A DNA stretch of 64,000 nt, from positions 45,825 to 109,824 of the forward strand of contig JAEKNQ010000036.1 in NCBI GenBank assembly GCA_016464825.1, given 5' to 3'. The stretch comes from Candidatus Dormiibacter inghamiae (GTDB lineage Bacteria; Chloroflexota; Dormibacteria; Dormibacterales; Dormibacteraceae). Under the pieces are notes generated by a model, which was not told the origin of the DNA, did no database searches, and saw only the letters and a list, made by a program, of their open reading frames with translations. The translations under genes were made by a program, and so were the position numbers. Of the stretch, positions 8,503-18,400 are shown piece by piece. The first letter of the stretch is position 1. The number at the start of each line of letters is the position of its first letter.

Positions 8503-9621
8503 TTACGGGGAAGGCTCGCCGCGCCGTGGACCCCTCATTCTCATGGTGTGACCTGGGCGGAGGGGTTCGGCGTAGCTACTCATCGCAAGCTCGTAGGCGG
8601 CCTCATATCCATCAGCCATGCGGCCCGCGTTGAAACGTTCCGCCACGCTTGCCCGGCACCGCTCGGGATCGATCTCCCCGAGGCGACCGACCAACTGCGC
8701 CAGCTCTTCGGCGGTGTCGCCCAAGAATCCCGTGACGCCGGGGTCGACCAGCTCGCGCGCCGCACCGCGCGGAAACGCGAGCACAGGTGTTCCGGATGCC
8801 ATCGCCTCTACCATGGCGAGACCAAAGGGCTCGTCCCAGGCGATCGGAAAGAGCATTGCCCGGGCCCGGGCGAGAAGGTCCTTCTTTTCCTCGCCGACGA
8901 CGTTTTGGATCCATGTCACCCGATCACCAAGGTAAGGCCGGATCTTGGTGGTGAAGTACTCCCGCGAGCGGAGGTCGGGGTCGACCTTGCCCGCGAGGAC
9001 GAGCGGTAGGTTCGCCTGGCGGGCAACCTCAATTGCGACGTGCTGCCCCTTGTCGGGAGTAATCCGCGCCAGCTGGAGCAGGAAGTCGTCCTTGCGGGCC
9101 GAGAAACGCAGCGACTGAGCGTCGACAGCGTTGTGCACCACCGCGTCCCAGTGGATGTCTTCGCTTCCCACCTTCTGCGCTTCGCTAATCGCCACGAGGC
9201 CAATCTCGCGTTCGACCTCGCGGAGGAAGTCGTGCTCCTTGGGGCCAATCCGGCCGTGCATGGTGGCGACCGCGGGGAACGGGACGCCGAGGGTGTGGGC
9301 AAGCATGATGCCGGGGTACTCGGTGTGCTCGTGAACTACGTCGAATTGGTCGCCTTTGATGAACTGGTACACCCGCCGCAGGTAAGTGGCCTCTCGAACC
9401 CGCTGGTCGGGCGTGCCGAGGTCATTGAACCAGTCATCGTCCGCCAGAGCCACAACGTTCAACTCGGGATCAGAGCCCTGGCAGGCGAAGACCGTGAGGT
9501 CATGCCCCCGGCGCAGCAGCTCCCGCCCGAGTAGGTCGACCACCAGCTCGATGCCACCGTAACCGCGCGGGGGCACGGGTATCCAGGGCGGCGCGACCAT
9601 AGCGATGCGCAGCCTGCCCAT
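8503..9621 (-). CDS. Glycosyltransferase family 4
   Basis: A 372-residue GT-B glycosyltransferase. The N-terminal Rossmann domain opens with MGRLRIAMVAPPWIPVPPRG and a GGIE loop. The C-terminal donor domain has DEPFGLAMVEAMASGTPVLAF, the EX7E signature of GT4. Similar enzymes add sugars to lipids or secondary metabolites, and the acceptor cannot be inferred. I chose ATG 9621. A start at 9657 is open but would overlap the nitroreductase end and add residues unlike the family. The gene is last in a minus-strand operon with nitroreductase, acyl-CoA dehydrogenase and APH-like kinase. Confidence 0.9.
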   Translation of the reverse strand: MGRLRIAMVAPPWIPVPPRGYGGIELVVDLLGRELLRRGHDLTVFACQGSDPELNVVALADDDWFNDLGTPDQRVREATYLRRVYQFIKGDQFDVVHEHTEYPGIMLAHTLGVPFPAVATMHGRIGPKEHDFLREVEREIGLVAISEAQKVGSEDIHWDAVVHNAVDAQSLRFSARKDDFLLQLARITPDKGQHVAIEVARQANLPLVLAGKVDPDLRSREYFTTKIRPYLGDRVTWIQNVVGEEKKDLLARARAMLFPIAWDEPFGLAMVEAMASGTPVLAFPRGAARELVDPGVTGFLGDTAEELAQLVGRLGEIDPERCRASVAERFNAGRMADGYEAAYELAMSSYAEPLRPGHTMRMRGPRRGEPSP

Positions 9622-9628
9622 TCCTTGG

Positions 9629-10276
9629 CTACCAGCTCTCCCAGTGGGTGATGCCATCGAGCGGGATCCGAGGCGCCGGCTTGAAGCCCGCGCCCGTGTA
9701 GTAGGCGACAGGGGTCAAACCGGCCTGCGTGACCCGGTCGAAGGGGATGTTGAGCAGGTCGGCGACCTCGTGCTCGAAGGGGAGGTGCAGCGTGGTCCAG
9801 GCAGTGCCCAAGCCGCGCGCTCGGGCGGCGAGCATGAAACTCCAGAACGCAGGCAGGACCGAGCCGTAGAGACTCGCCTGCACCGCCGTCGGCGCTCCCT
9901 CCAGCGGCCGGCCGGTGATGCACGGGATCAGCAGCCAGGGGGCCTCGTGCATCCGTTCGCGCAGGTACCGCGACGATGTCGCGACAGCGCCACTGCGCTT
10001 GGCCCTGACGTCCCCGTCCGGGTAGGTTGGCGGGGCCTGGCTCGCGTAGGCGTCGAACGATCTGCCGTAATAGTCGGCTATGACCCTCTTCTTCGGCGGG
10101 TCGGAGACGAACACGAACTGCCAGCCCTGGCGGTTGGAACCTGTCGGCGCCTGGACGGCGATCTTCAGGCACTCGAGGAGCAATTGCCGCGGAACGGGGC
10201 GCTCGAAGTCGAGCCGTTTGCGGACGGCCCGGGTCGTGGTCAGAACCTCGTCGGCGGAAAGGCTGGGATCGTTCAT
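9629..10276 (-). CDS. Nitroreductase-family flavoprotein
   Basis: A 215-residue FMN-dependent oxidoreductase of the nitroreductase fold. It shows the FMN-binding TRAVRKRLDFERPVP and APTGSNRQGWQFVFV segments near the N-terminus. A later GLGTAWTTLHLPFEHEVADLL helix is typical of the family. Start: ATG 10276 matches the normal N-terminus; an upstream GTG at 10348, overlapping the stop of the acyl-CoA dehydrogenase gene, would add 24 residues. The fold is the same as the C-terminal half of actinobacterial FbiB. Since the CofE encoded at 45939 lacks that half, this protein is one candidate for a separate dehydro-F420 reductase, but that is speculative. Confidence 0.88.
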   Translation of the reverse strand: MNDPSLSADEVLTTTRAVRKRLDFERPVPRQLLLECLKIAVQAPTGSNRQGWQFVFVSDPPKKRVIADYYGRSFDAYASQAPPTYPDGDVRAKRSGAVATSSRYLRERMHEAPWLLIPCITGRPLEGAPTAVQASLYGSVLPAFWSFMLAARARGLGTAWTTLHLPFEHEVADLLNIPFDRVTQAGLTPVAYYTGAGFKPAPRIPLDGITHWESW

Positions 10277-10340
10277 CGACCCAATTGTCGTATCCGTCCG
10301 GCTCGCGGCACGGGATGGCGGCTCAGCGACAGGTGGCCAC

Positions 10341-11621
10341 TCATTCACCCTCGATGAGGTCGGCGAAACGTTCCCGCGCCGCGGCGCGCCTGGTCGGGAG
10401 GTGGTCGGAGGGGAACAGTCCAGGCGGTTTCTCGTAGTTCTTGAGGACGAGCCGTGCGACAGTCTGCCGGTGTACTTCGTCGACGCCGTCGTAGATGCGT
10501 GCGGCGCGAGCGTGGCGGTACATCGCTTCCAAGGGTAGGTCGCCCGAGTAACCGAGGCCCCCGCAGGTCTGGATCGCGCGATCGATCACATTGTGCAAGA
10601 CTGCGGCTCCGAAGAACTTGATCATACTGATCTCCTGCCGCGCGGCCTGCTGACCAAACCTGTCCATCTTCCAAGCGGCGTGCAGCGTCATCAGGCGCGC
10701 CGCCTCCATCTCGGCCGCGGAGTCGGCGATGAAGTTCTGGATGGTTTGCTTCGAGGCCAGAGGGCCTCCGAACGCCTCCCGCTGGAGCGCGCGCTCACAC
10801 ATGATGTCGAAGGCCCGCTGCGACTGGCCGAGCCAGCGCATGCAGTGGTGGATGCGCCCAGGGCCAAGCCGGTGCTGCGCAATCTTGAAGCCCTCACCGC
10901 GCTTCCCGATCAGGTCCGCCCGGGGAACGCGAACATCCCGATAGTAGACCTCCGCGTGCCCGAAGCCAAACGGCTCGGGATCTCCCATCGTCGGAATGTT
11001 TCGGGCCAGGTCCACGCCCCGCGTGTCGGTCGGGACCAGCAGCATTGACGCCCGCTCAAACGGTCCGGCTTCGGGGTCGGTCACCACCATCACTATCAGA
11101 AACGACGCGACGAGCCCATTGGTGGTGAACCACTTGTGTCCGTTGATGACCCATTCGTCGCCGTCGAGGATCGCGGTGGTCGACAGGTTCACCGGGTCGG
11201 AGCCGGCGTTCTCCGGCTCGCTCATCGAGAAGCCTGAGTAGATCTTCTTGTCGAGCAGTGGGTAGAGCCACTGCTCCTTCTGCTTGGGTGTGCCGAAGAG
11301 CGCCAGAACCTCCGCGTTGCCGGTGTCAGGCGCGTTGTTACCGAAAACCATGGGGCCCCAGAACGAGCTGCCCTCGATCTCATGCATGAGCCCGAGCTTG
11401 AGCTGGCCCATGCCCTGACCACCCAGCTCGGGTGGCAGGTGGGTGGCCCACAGGCCGCTCCTCTTGACCTCAGCCTGAAGCCTCCCCACCAGGGCCCAGA
11501 AGCGGTCGCCTGGGAGCTGGTCGACGAGAACTTCGAGAGGCCAGACCTCCTCCTTCATGAAGGTCCGCATCCAGTCCAGCTTCACTTGGAATTCTGGTTC
11601 GGTTTCAAAGTCCCAGGCCAA
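10341..11621 (-). CDS. Acyl-CoA dehydrogenase (ACAD10/11-like)
   Basis: A 426-residue acyl-CoA dehydrogenase. The FAD/substrate loop reads FSMSEPENAGSDPVNLSTTA, the mid-domain VNGHKWFTTNG-like block is intact (INGHKWFTTNG), and the C-terminal active-site segment reads RIYDGVDEVH. This DG-x-DEVH variant is typical of ACAD10/11-type enzymes rather than of straight-chain beta-oxidation. It is encoded next to an APH-like kinase, the partner domain fused to it in animal ACAD10/11. TTG 11621 overlaps the region just after the kinase stop, and AAGGAAG upstream serves as ribosome binding site. Proposed role: processing of phosphorylated hydroxyacyl-CoA (inference). Confidence 0.9.
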   Translation of the reverse strand: MAWDFETEPEFQVKLDWMRTFMKEEVWPLEVLVDQLPGDRFWALVGRLQAEVKRSGLWATHLPPELGGQGMGQLKLGLMHEIEGSSFWGPMVFGNNAPDTGNAEVLALFGTPKQKEQWLYPLLDKKIYSGFSMSEPENAGSDPVNLSTTAILDGDEWVINGHKWFTTNGLVASFLIVMVVTDPEAGPFERASMLLVPTDTRGVDLARNIPTMGDPEPFGFGHAEVYYRDVRVPRADLIGKRGEGFKIAQHRLGPGRIHHCMRWLGQSQRAFDIMCERALQREAFGGPLASKQTIQNFIADSAAEMEAARLMTLHAAWKMDRFGQQAARQEISMIKFFGAAVLHNVIDRAIQTCGGLGYSGDLPLEAMYRHARAARIYDGVDEVHRQTVARLVLKNYEKPPGLFPSDHLPTRRAAARERFADLIEGE

Positions 11622-11623
11622 TT

Positions 11624-12568
11624 TCAGACACTTCCTTCAGTTAGCAGACGGATTCCCTCATCGATGAACTCAACTATCGTCTCCGTTCGGCTCTCATACA
11701 TCGGATCGAGCCGCTTGCCCCGCCGGTGGAGCATCAGGTTATAGCCGAAGATGGCTGCGTACTTGTAGTACGTCAGCGCGAGATACCACCAGTATCCTGC
11801 CGCGTCTCCGCCGTACCAGTCGAGGAGCAGTTCGTCAGCGACGTCGACCTGGCCACCACCTGGCACGCCAGCGCCTGCACGCCCGGTGCGGGCCGCCAAC
11901 GACAAGCAGGCCAGATCCAGCAGCGGCTGCCCCAGCTCGGCTATCTCCCAGTCGAGAATCGCCACCAGTCGTCCGTCCCTGAACAGCATGTTGCCGAAGT
12001 GATAGTCGCCATGGACCAAGGTCGGCTCAGCGGCCGGCGGAGAGTTCGCCGACAGAAGCCCGGCAAGTGTGGGTGCTCGCTGGGTCAGCTCCTCAGGCGC
12101 TCGCTTCATCAGCCACGCCCAACGGGTCACCTCGTCCTCCGGCGTCACAGCGTGCTCGTGGCCGATGCCCGTCATCTCCAGTGGCAGTGCGTGAATCCTC
12201 TGCAGGGCCTCGATCGCGGACCACGCGATTTCCTCGTCGGACATCAGGCCGGCCAGCTTCTCGATGCGCTCGCCCTCGACGGCAGCCATGAGTACGAAGG
12301 GGCGGCCGTCGATGATGGACTCCTCACTCATCGCGATGACTTCTGGCACGGGCAGGCCCGCGCCGCTGAGCGCCTGCATGAGGCGGCCCTGGCGCGGGAT
12401 GTCGGCCGGACCGGCGATCCGCGCACCAGGTGGCGACAGCCGGAGGATCCCCTGCTGACCGCCTTCCAGCAGAGTCCTGTAGGTGAACCCTGAGTGACCC
12501 TCCGGGACGAGGTCGACTGCCAGCACGCGCCGGCCGAGTGCTCGTTCAAGGTCATGCCGGATCGTCAT
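11624..12568 (-). CDS. APH-like phosphotransferase (ACAD10/11 or LvaA type)
   Basis: A 314-residue kinase-like protein of the aminoglycoside phosphotransferase superfamily. The Brenner motif VHGDYHFGNMLF carries the catalytic Asp, and ILDWEIAELGQPLLDLA supplies the metal-binding Asp. Start: ATG 12568 (MTIRHDLERAL); a further upstream start at 12589 is open. Its partner gene, an ACAD10/11-like dehydrogenase, follows 3 bp after the stop. In known systems such pairs phosphorylate and remove a hydroxyl from 4-hydroxyacyl-CoA (LvaA in levulinate breakdown, human ACAD11). That makes hydroxy-acid catabolism more likely here than antibiotic resistance. Confidence 0.88.
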   Translation of the reverse strand: MTIRHDLERALGRRVLAVDLVPEGHSGFTYRTLLEGGQQGILRLSPPGARIAGPADIPRQGRLMQALSGAGLPVPEVIAMSEESIIDGRPFVLMAAVEGERIEKLAGLMSDEEIAWSAIEALQRIHALPLEMTGIGHEHAVTPEDEVTRWAWLMKRAPEELTQRAPTLAGLLSANSPPAAEPTLVHGDYHFGNMLFRDGRLVAILDWEIAELGQPLLDLACLSLAARTGRAGAGVPGGGQVDVADELLLDWYGGDAAGYWWYLALTYYKYAAIFGYNLMLHRRGKRLDPMYESRTETIVEFIDEGIRLLTEGSV

Positions 12569-12620
12569 CGTTCTGCACACTAAGGTCACCCGCCGGAGCT
12601 ATGTCGGGGCGCTTGAGCCG

Positions 12621-12634
12621 GTGACCCGGGTTAC
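12621..12634. promoter_or_regulatory. Imperfect palindrome upstream of the APH/ACAD operon
   Basis: GTGACC-CG-GGTTAC has one mismatch and lies 53 bp upstream of the kinase start, in the divergent gap before dodecin. A further GGTCACC half site lies at about 12584. The half site resembles the palindrome at 2327 near the other acyl-CoA dehydrogenase, so a common regulator is possible. Confidence 0.3.
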
Positions 12635-12733
12635 AGCCCTGGACGTAATGCCGCAGGCCGGCCGCGGATGTTGCAGACTGAGCGCTAAGGCGCCCGCCAC
12701 CCACGTGCGGGCGCGCAGCAGGGAGGTCGAACC

Positions 12734-12958
12734 ATGAACCAGTCCACCGGCGGGGGCAGCGTGGCCCGAGTCACCGAGATCGCGGCACGGTCGGAAAAGA
12801 GCTTCGACGACGCGATCCAGATAGCTGTGCAGCGGGCATCGCAGACGCTTCGAAACGTGAGCTCAGCCTGGGTCAAGGAGCAGAAAGTGGAGGTCAGCAA
12901 TGGCCGCGTGACCGCCTACCAGGTCAATATGCTCATCACCTTCGTGCTGGAGGGCTAA
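12734..12958 (+). CDS. Dodecin, flavin-storage protein
   Basis: A 74-residue dodecin, a small protein that forms hollow dodecamers binding FMN or riboflavin. It shows the family order: ARVTEIAARSEKSFDDAIQ, a helix with QTLRNVSSAWVKEQKVEV that carries the Trp stacking on the flavin, and a final strand YQVNMLITFVLEG. Length is normal. AGGGAGG precedes the ATG by 7 bp. It stands alone and diverges from the APH/ACAD/nitroreductase operon, which encodes several flavoenzymes, so flavin buffering for these is plausible. Confidence 0.93.
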   Translation: MNQSTGGGSVARVTEIAARSEKSFDDAIQIAVQRASQTLRNVSSAWVKEQKVEVSNGRVTAYQVNMLITFVLEG

Positions 12959-13015
12959 GCCCTGGGGAACTCACGCTCTCCCTCGGGCTCAGCTTCTGAG
13001 CGCCCATTCGCCGCC

Positions 13016-13960
13016 TCACCTGAACCAGAGGTGGGCGGCCACATAAGCGGCGTAGAGCAGCAGCAGTACACCGCCCTGGAGCCGGCTGACGCCTCCCCGC
13101 CAGAGGAAAGCCGCGGCCAGCCAGGTGGCGGCGACGAGGAACGGCCAGTCAAGCTCGCGCGTCAGTGAGGAGACCCGCACGGGAGCCGCGACGGCGATGA
13201 GCCCCAGATTGAAGAGCACGAAGTAGAGGACTGTTCCCACCAGATTGCCGGCGCTGATGTCTGGCCGGCCCTCCTTGGCGGGTATGGCCTGACGGATCAC
13301 CTCCTCCAGCTCGATCGCGGCTGGGGTCACGATCATCCCCACCAGGGCAGCCGGCACAGAGTAGATGCTGATCATCCGCTCGGCGCCGAACGTGACCAGC
13401 TCGGCGCCGAGCGCGATGACGCCGATCCCGACCAGCGTGAGGAGTGCGGGCACCCACCACTGCCTCGACTTCTCGGCCGCTTCAAGTGCTTCCCCGGCGG
13501 CCAGGAAACGGTGTCTGCGAGAGGCGTTGACCAGGTAGCCGAGGGCCAGTCCAAAGGCGACCAGCAGGGCAGCTCCGGCGACCCTCGAAGTCCTGTCGCC
13601 AATCAGGGCCAGGCCGGCGACCAGGGGGGACGCTGCCAGGACCAGCAGGACTCTCCTTGGCAGGTCGACTCGGAGGGGAAACAGAACCGCCCCCAGGCCC
13701 AGCGCCACGCAGGCGACGAAGATCCCTCCCCCGAACACCGTTCCCAGAGCGATGTCAGGGGCATCCGCGTGAGCCGCGACAACGCCCACCGCGACATTCT
13801 CCGCCTCCAGTCCGGAGAAGATCCCCGCAATCGCGAAGGGAGCCAGGCGCACCAGCGAGGCGAGACCGACCATGCCCTCGAGGAGTCGCTCGGTCGCCCA
13901 GATCACCACCACCACTCCAAGAACGAAGGCTCCGACCGAGAAGGCGAGATTCTGGATCAG
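13016..13960 (-). CDS. Calcium/cation exchanger (CaCA family)
   Basis: An inner-membrane exchanger of about 314 residues with some ten hydrophobic segments. The two alpha-repeats carry the transport motifs: GIFSGLEAENVAVGVVAAHA in the first and IVTPAAIELEEVIRQAIPAK in the second, with GNLVGTVLYF behind it. Start choice: the first ATG/GTG in frame (13915) would cut into the first helix. A CTG at 13960 has a perfect AGGAGG 7 bp upstream and adds LIQNLAFSVGAFVLG, which completes that helix, so I take CTG as the initiator. A second exchanger gene lies at 20260 on the other side of the formate cluster. Confidence 0.82.
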   Translation of the reverse strand: MIQNLAFSVGAFVLGVVVVIWATERLLEGMVGLASLVRLAPFAIAGIFSGLEAENVAVGVVAAHADAPDIALGTVFGGGIFVACVALGLGAVLFPLRVDLPRRVLLVLAASPLVAGLALIGDRTSRVAGAALLVAFGLALGYLVNASRRHRFLAAGEALEAAEKSRQWWVPALLTLVGIGVIALGAELVTFGAERMISIYSVPAALVGMIVTPAAIELEEVIRQAIPAKEGRPDISAGNLVGTVLYFVLFNLGLIAVAAPVRVSSLTRELDWPFLVAATWLAAAFLWRGGVSRLQGGVLLLLYAAYVAAHLWFR

Positions 13961-14135
13961 GGCGGGACCTCCTGCGGCTGAAAACCGGACGCTGGGCCGG
14001 AGCCGTGCTCTGCAGTGCCGGCCTCAGTGATTCTGGTGCAAGTCGTCGCCGCCGCGTTGGCGGTCCCATTCAAGCGGCTTCCCCAGCACTCATTCGAGAT
14101 TGCCTTTTCTACAGGCCGCTCGTACGCTCGGCAGC

Positions 14136-15407
14136 ATGACACTCGCTAGAGGGCGCACCGACTCAAGCCTCGACAGCCGGCGCTGGATCATCGCCGGGGC
14201 GGCCATTGTCATGCAGCTGGCGCTGGGTGCCGTTTACGCCTGGAGCGTCTTCGTCAAGCCGCTCAAGGATCTGAATCATTGGAGCACCACCCAGGTCAGC
14301 CTGACCTTCACGCTGGCCATCTTCTTTCTCGGCATCGGCTCCACCATCGGCGGCTTCCTGCTTGACCGGGTGGGGCCGCGTCTGATGGGGACTATCGCCG
14401 GCATCGTCTACGGAATCGGCGTGATCGGGGCGTCTTTGGGCGCCCGCAACCTGCCGGTCCTCTACCTCTTCTATGGCGTGATCGGCGGTCTCGGTCTGGG
14501 ACTGGGCTACATAGTGCCGGTGGCCACGCTTGTCAAGTGGTTTCCCGACCGGCGGGGACTCATCACGGGCCTCGCCGTGGGCGGCTTCGGCGCCGGCGCG
14601 CTCATCACCGCTCCCGTCGCCACCCAGCTGATCAAGAGCAGCGGCGTGGCCAGCACCTTCCTGAGCCTGGGCGTTGTCTATCTATTGGTGGTCGTGTTGG
14701 CTGCCCAGTTCTACCGCGCCGCTCCGGCCGGCTACGCCCCCGCCGGCTGGCAGCCGTCAGAGGTGCAGAAGACGCAGCGGGCCGGTAAGGACTTCACCAT
14801 CGGCCAGGCGTTGGGGCGCTGGCAGTGGTACTGCCTCTGGCTGATGCTGGCATTGAACGTCTCAGCCGGCATCATGCTCATCTCGCAGGCGGCGCCCATC
14901 GCGCAGGAGGTGACCGGCACCACGGCCCTGGTCGCCGCCGGGCTGGTGGGCTTGATCTCCATCTTCAACGGTGCCGGCCGGGTCGTCTGGGCCACCATCT
15001 CCGATTACATCGGCCGCCGCTATGTCTTCCTCACCATGTTTCTGCTTCAGGCGGTGATCTTCTTCGTGCTGCCGCTGGCGGTCAGCTACCTGCTCTTCGC
15101 GGTCCTGGCCTGCGTGATTGCGCTCTGCTACGGCGGGGGCTTCGGGACCATGCCAGCATTCGCCGCCGACTACTTCGGCCCCCGCTTCGCCGGTTCCATC
15201 TACGGTCTGATGCTGACCGCCTGGGGCGTGGGTGGGGTGGTCGGGCCGATTCTCATTGCTCAGGTGCGCGATCGGACCGGTCACTACTCCACAGCCATGT
15301 ATGTGATCGCGGTGGTGATGCTGGTCTCGGCAGTGGTGCCGCTCCTCATTCGACCGCCCCGCGCTCAAGCTCAGGAGGTCGTCGCCGCCCCCGAGCCGGC
15401 GGTATGA
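14136..15407 (+). CDS. OFA-type major facilitator (oxalate/formate antiporter family)
   Basis: A 423-residue transporter with 12 predicted helices. It opens with RRWIIAGAAIVMQLALGAVYAWSVF-like sequence, which is the hallmark of the OFA family, and helix 11 has FGTMPAFAADYFG. Start: ATG 14136; an ATG 36 bp upstream is open but adds residues not seen in the family. The stop overlaps the first codon of the formate dehydrogenase gene (ATGA), so the two are translationally coupled. Role by context: import of formate or exchange of formate for another anion to supply the dehydrogenase. Confidence 0.9.
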   Translation: MTLARGRTDSSLDSRRWIIAGAAIVMQLALGAVYAWSVFVKPLKDLNHWSTTQVSLTFTLAIFFLGIGSTIGGFLLDRVGPRLMGTIAGIVYGIGVIGASLGARNLPVLYLFYGVIGGLGLGLGYIVPVATLVKWFPDRRGLITGLAVGGFGAGALITAPVATQLIKSSGVASTFLSLGVVYLLVVVLAAQFYRAAPAGYAPAGWQPSEVQKTQRAGKDFTIGQALGRWQWYCLWLMLALNVSAGIMLISQAAPIAQEVTGTTALVAAGLVGLISIFNGAGRVVWATISDYIGRRYVFLTMFLLQAVIFFVLPLAVSYLLFAVLACVIALCYGGGFGTMPAFAADYFGPRFAGSIYGLMLTAWGVGGVVGPILIAQVRDRTGHYSTAMYVIAVVMLVSAVVPLLIRPPRAQAQEVVAAPEPAV

Positions 15408-18400
15408 GGAACCCGCTTGCGCGCTGGCCGGCCGCCCGGCAGCTGACTGGTCGAGATCGCAGCGGGCGGGGTGAGGCGGCGCGCTCCCAGCGCACCATAG
15501 CTCTCCAGCCCCGCACCCACCAGGCTGACCGCGTGGTGCAGTCCATCTGTCCCTTCTGCGCGGTCGGCTGCGGACAGAGGGTCTACGTCCAGAACGAGGT
15601 GGTCACCCAGATCGAGGGCGACCCGGACAGCCCGATCTCGCGCGGCCGGCTCTGTCCCAAGGGTGCCGCCAGCCGCAACCTGGTTCAGTCACCCCTGCGC
15701 GAGTACAAGGTGAGATACCGGCGGCCGTACGGGACTGAGTGGGAAGACCTTCGCCTCGAGCAGGCGCTCGACATGATCGCGCATCGAGTGATCGCCGCGC
15801 GCAGGGAGGGCTGGCAGGACGCCGACGCCGATGGCCGCCCTTTGAACCGCACGCTGGGCGTCGCCAGCCTGGGCGGCGCCACTCTTGACAACGAAGAGAA
15901 CTACCTGATCAAGAAGCTTTTCACAGCGCTCGGCATCGTCCAGGTCGAAAACCAGGCCCGCATATGACACAGCGCGACTGTCCCCGGTCTGGGGACAAGC
16001 TTCGGTAGGGGCGGCGCCACCACCTTCCTCCAGGATCTGCAGCACTCCGACTGCATCCTCGTGATGGGGTCGAACATGGCGGAGAATCACCCCGTCGGCT
16101 TCCAGTGGGTCATGGAGGCGAAGCTCAAGGGCGCGCCAGTGATCCACGTCGATCCTCGCTTCACCCGGACCAGCGCCAACGCCAGCTTCCACGTGCCCAT
16201 TCGGGCGGGCAGCGATATCGCTTTCCTGGGGGGCGTAGTCCACCACATCCTGGAGAACGATCGCTGGTTCAAGGACTACGTCCTGCCCTACACGAACGCG
16301 GCCAACATTGTGGGCGAGAAGTTCCGCGACACCGAGGACCTGGACGGCCTGTTCAGCGGCTGGGATCCAGCCAAGGAGGGCTACGACACCGCGAGCTGGC
16401 AGTTCGCCGGAATGGCCAAGGCGAACTCAGCCCCGGAGGGCCAGGGCAGTGCTGCCAAGGCGGAGCCCAGCGGCGGCCTGGGCGGCGGCCTGGCCGGCGC
16501 CGAGCCAGAGCGAGACGAGACGCTGCAGCATCCGCGCTGCGTCTTCCAGCTGCTGAAGCGGCACTTCAGCCGCTACACGCCGGAGATGGTGGAGGAGCTG
16601 ACAGGTGTCCCGAAAGAGCGCTTCGTCCAAGTGGCCGAGCTGCTCTGCGCCAACTCGGGGCGTGAGCGCACGTCGGCCATCGTCTATTCGGTCGGCTGGA
16701 CCCAGCACACAGTGGGCGTCCAGCTCATCCGTACTGCCGCGATCATCCAGCTGCTGCTGGGCAACATGGGCCGACCGGGCGGCGGCATCATGGCGCTGCG
16801 CGGGCACGCCAGCATCCAGGGCTCGACCGACATCCCAACCCTCTACGACCTGCTGCCCGGCTACATCCCAATGCCGCATGCGGAGGATCTGGACCTCCAG
16901 ACCTATCTCGACGGCCACGTGAAGAGCGGTGGTGGCTGGGCCAGACTGGACAGCTACCTGATCAGCCTGCTGAAGGCGTACTGGGGCGAGGCGGCCACGC
17001 CCGAGAACGACATGAACTATGGCCGCCTGCCGCGCATCGATAAGGACCACTCGACCTATCGCACGGCCATCGCCATGCTGGAGGGCAAGGTCAAGGGCTA
17101 CTTCCTGCCCGGTGAGAACCCCGCTGTCGGCTCGGCCAACGGCAAGCTGCAGCGAGCCGCGATGGCGCAGCTGGACTGGCTGGTGGTGAGGGACCTGTTC
17201 CTAATCGAGAGCGCCACGTTCTGGCAGGACGGGCCGGAGGTGGCCGGCGGCCAAACCCGACCAGAGGACTGTAAGACCGAGGTTTTCTTTCTGCCCGCGG
17301 CTGCCCACACGGAGAAGAGCGGCAGCTTCACCAACACGCAGCGTCTGGTGCAGTGGCACCACCAGGCGATCGAGCCGCCTGGCGACTGCCGCAGCGAGCT
17401 GTGGTTCTACTACCACCTGGGCCGCGTCATCCGCGAGAAGCTGGCCGCTTCGAAGGATCCGCGCGATCGGGGGATTCTGGAGCTGACCTGGGACTACGGG
17501 GCGTCAGGTCCAAAGGCCGAGCCCAGCGCCGAGGCTGTGCTGCGGGAGATCAACGGCTGGGATAGGGCAGGGCGCCTGCTGAGCGGCTTCGCCGAGCTGA
17601 AAGCTGACGGGTCCACCGCCTGTGGCTGCTGGATCTACTCAGGGATATATGCGGACGGCGTGAACCAGGCCGCGCGCAAGAAGCCGGGCAGCCAGCAGAC
17701 CTGGGTGGCGCCGGAATGGGCCTGGGCCTGGCCGGCCAACCGCCGCCAGCTCTACAACCGGGCGTCAGCAGACCCGGCCGGCAACCCCTGGAGCGAGCGC
17801 AAGCGCTATGTCTGGTGGGACGCCGAGCGGGCTGAGTGGCAGGGCGAGGACGTGCCCGACTTCAACCGCACCAAGGAGCCCCAATACCGGCCGGGCGAGG
17901 GCGCCGGTGGCGACGCCGCGCTGTCCGGAGACGCGCCGTTCATCATGCAGGGGGACGGCCGGGGTTGGCTCTACGCTCCCTCCGCGGTCTTGGACGCCCC
18001 GCTGCCGCCGCACTACGAGCCGCACGAGTCGCCCGTCCGCAACCGCCTCTATGAACAGGAGGCGAACCCGATGCGGGAGATCTACCATCATCCGCTCAAC
18101 CCTTACAACGAGGACCCGGAGAAGTACCCGTTCGTAATGACCACCTACCGCCTGACCGAGCACCACACCGCCGGCGCCATGAGCCGCAACGTGCCTGTGC
18201 TGAGCGAGCTGCAGCCTGAATTCTTCTGCGAGATCAGCCCCGAGCTGGCCGAGCTTCGCGGCCTGGAGCAGGGCGGCTACGCGGCCATCATCACAGCCCG
18301 CGGCCGGATCCATGCCCGGGTCATGGTGACCAATCGCATAGCGCCGCTGCAGGTGGCCGGCAAGACCCTCCATCAGGTGGGCCTGCCCTACCACTGGGGC

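Noticed and set aside
11624..12568. Aminoglycoside resistance gene
   Set aside because: The APH fold is shared, but the neighbour is an ACAD10/11-type dehydrogenase and the residues around the Brenner motif fit the acyl-CoA-linked branch.
15965..15967. TGA as a true stop that splits formate dehydrogenase into a pseudogene
   Set aside because: The frame continues without interruption, the position is the known Sec site, and the SECIS matches in loop sequence and distance.
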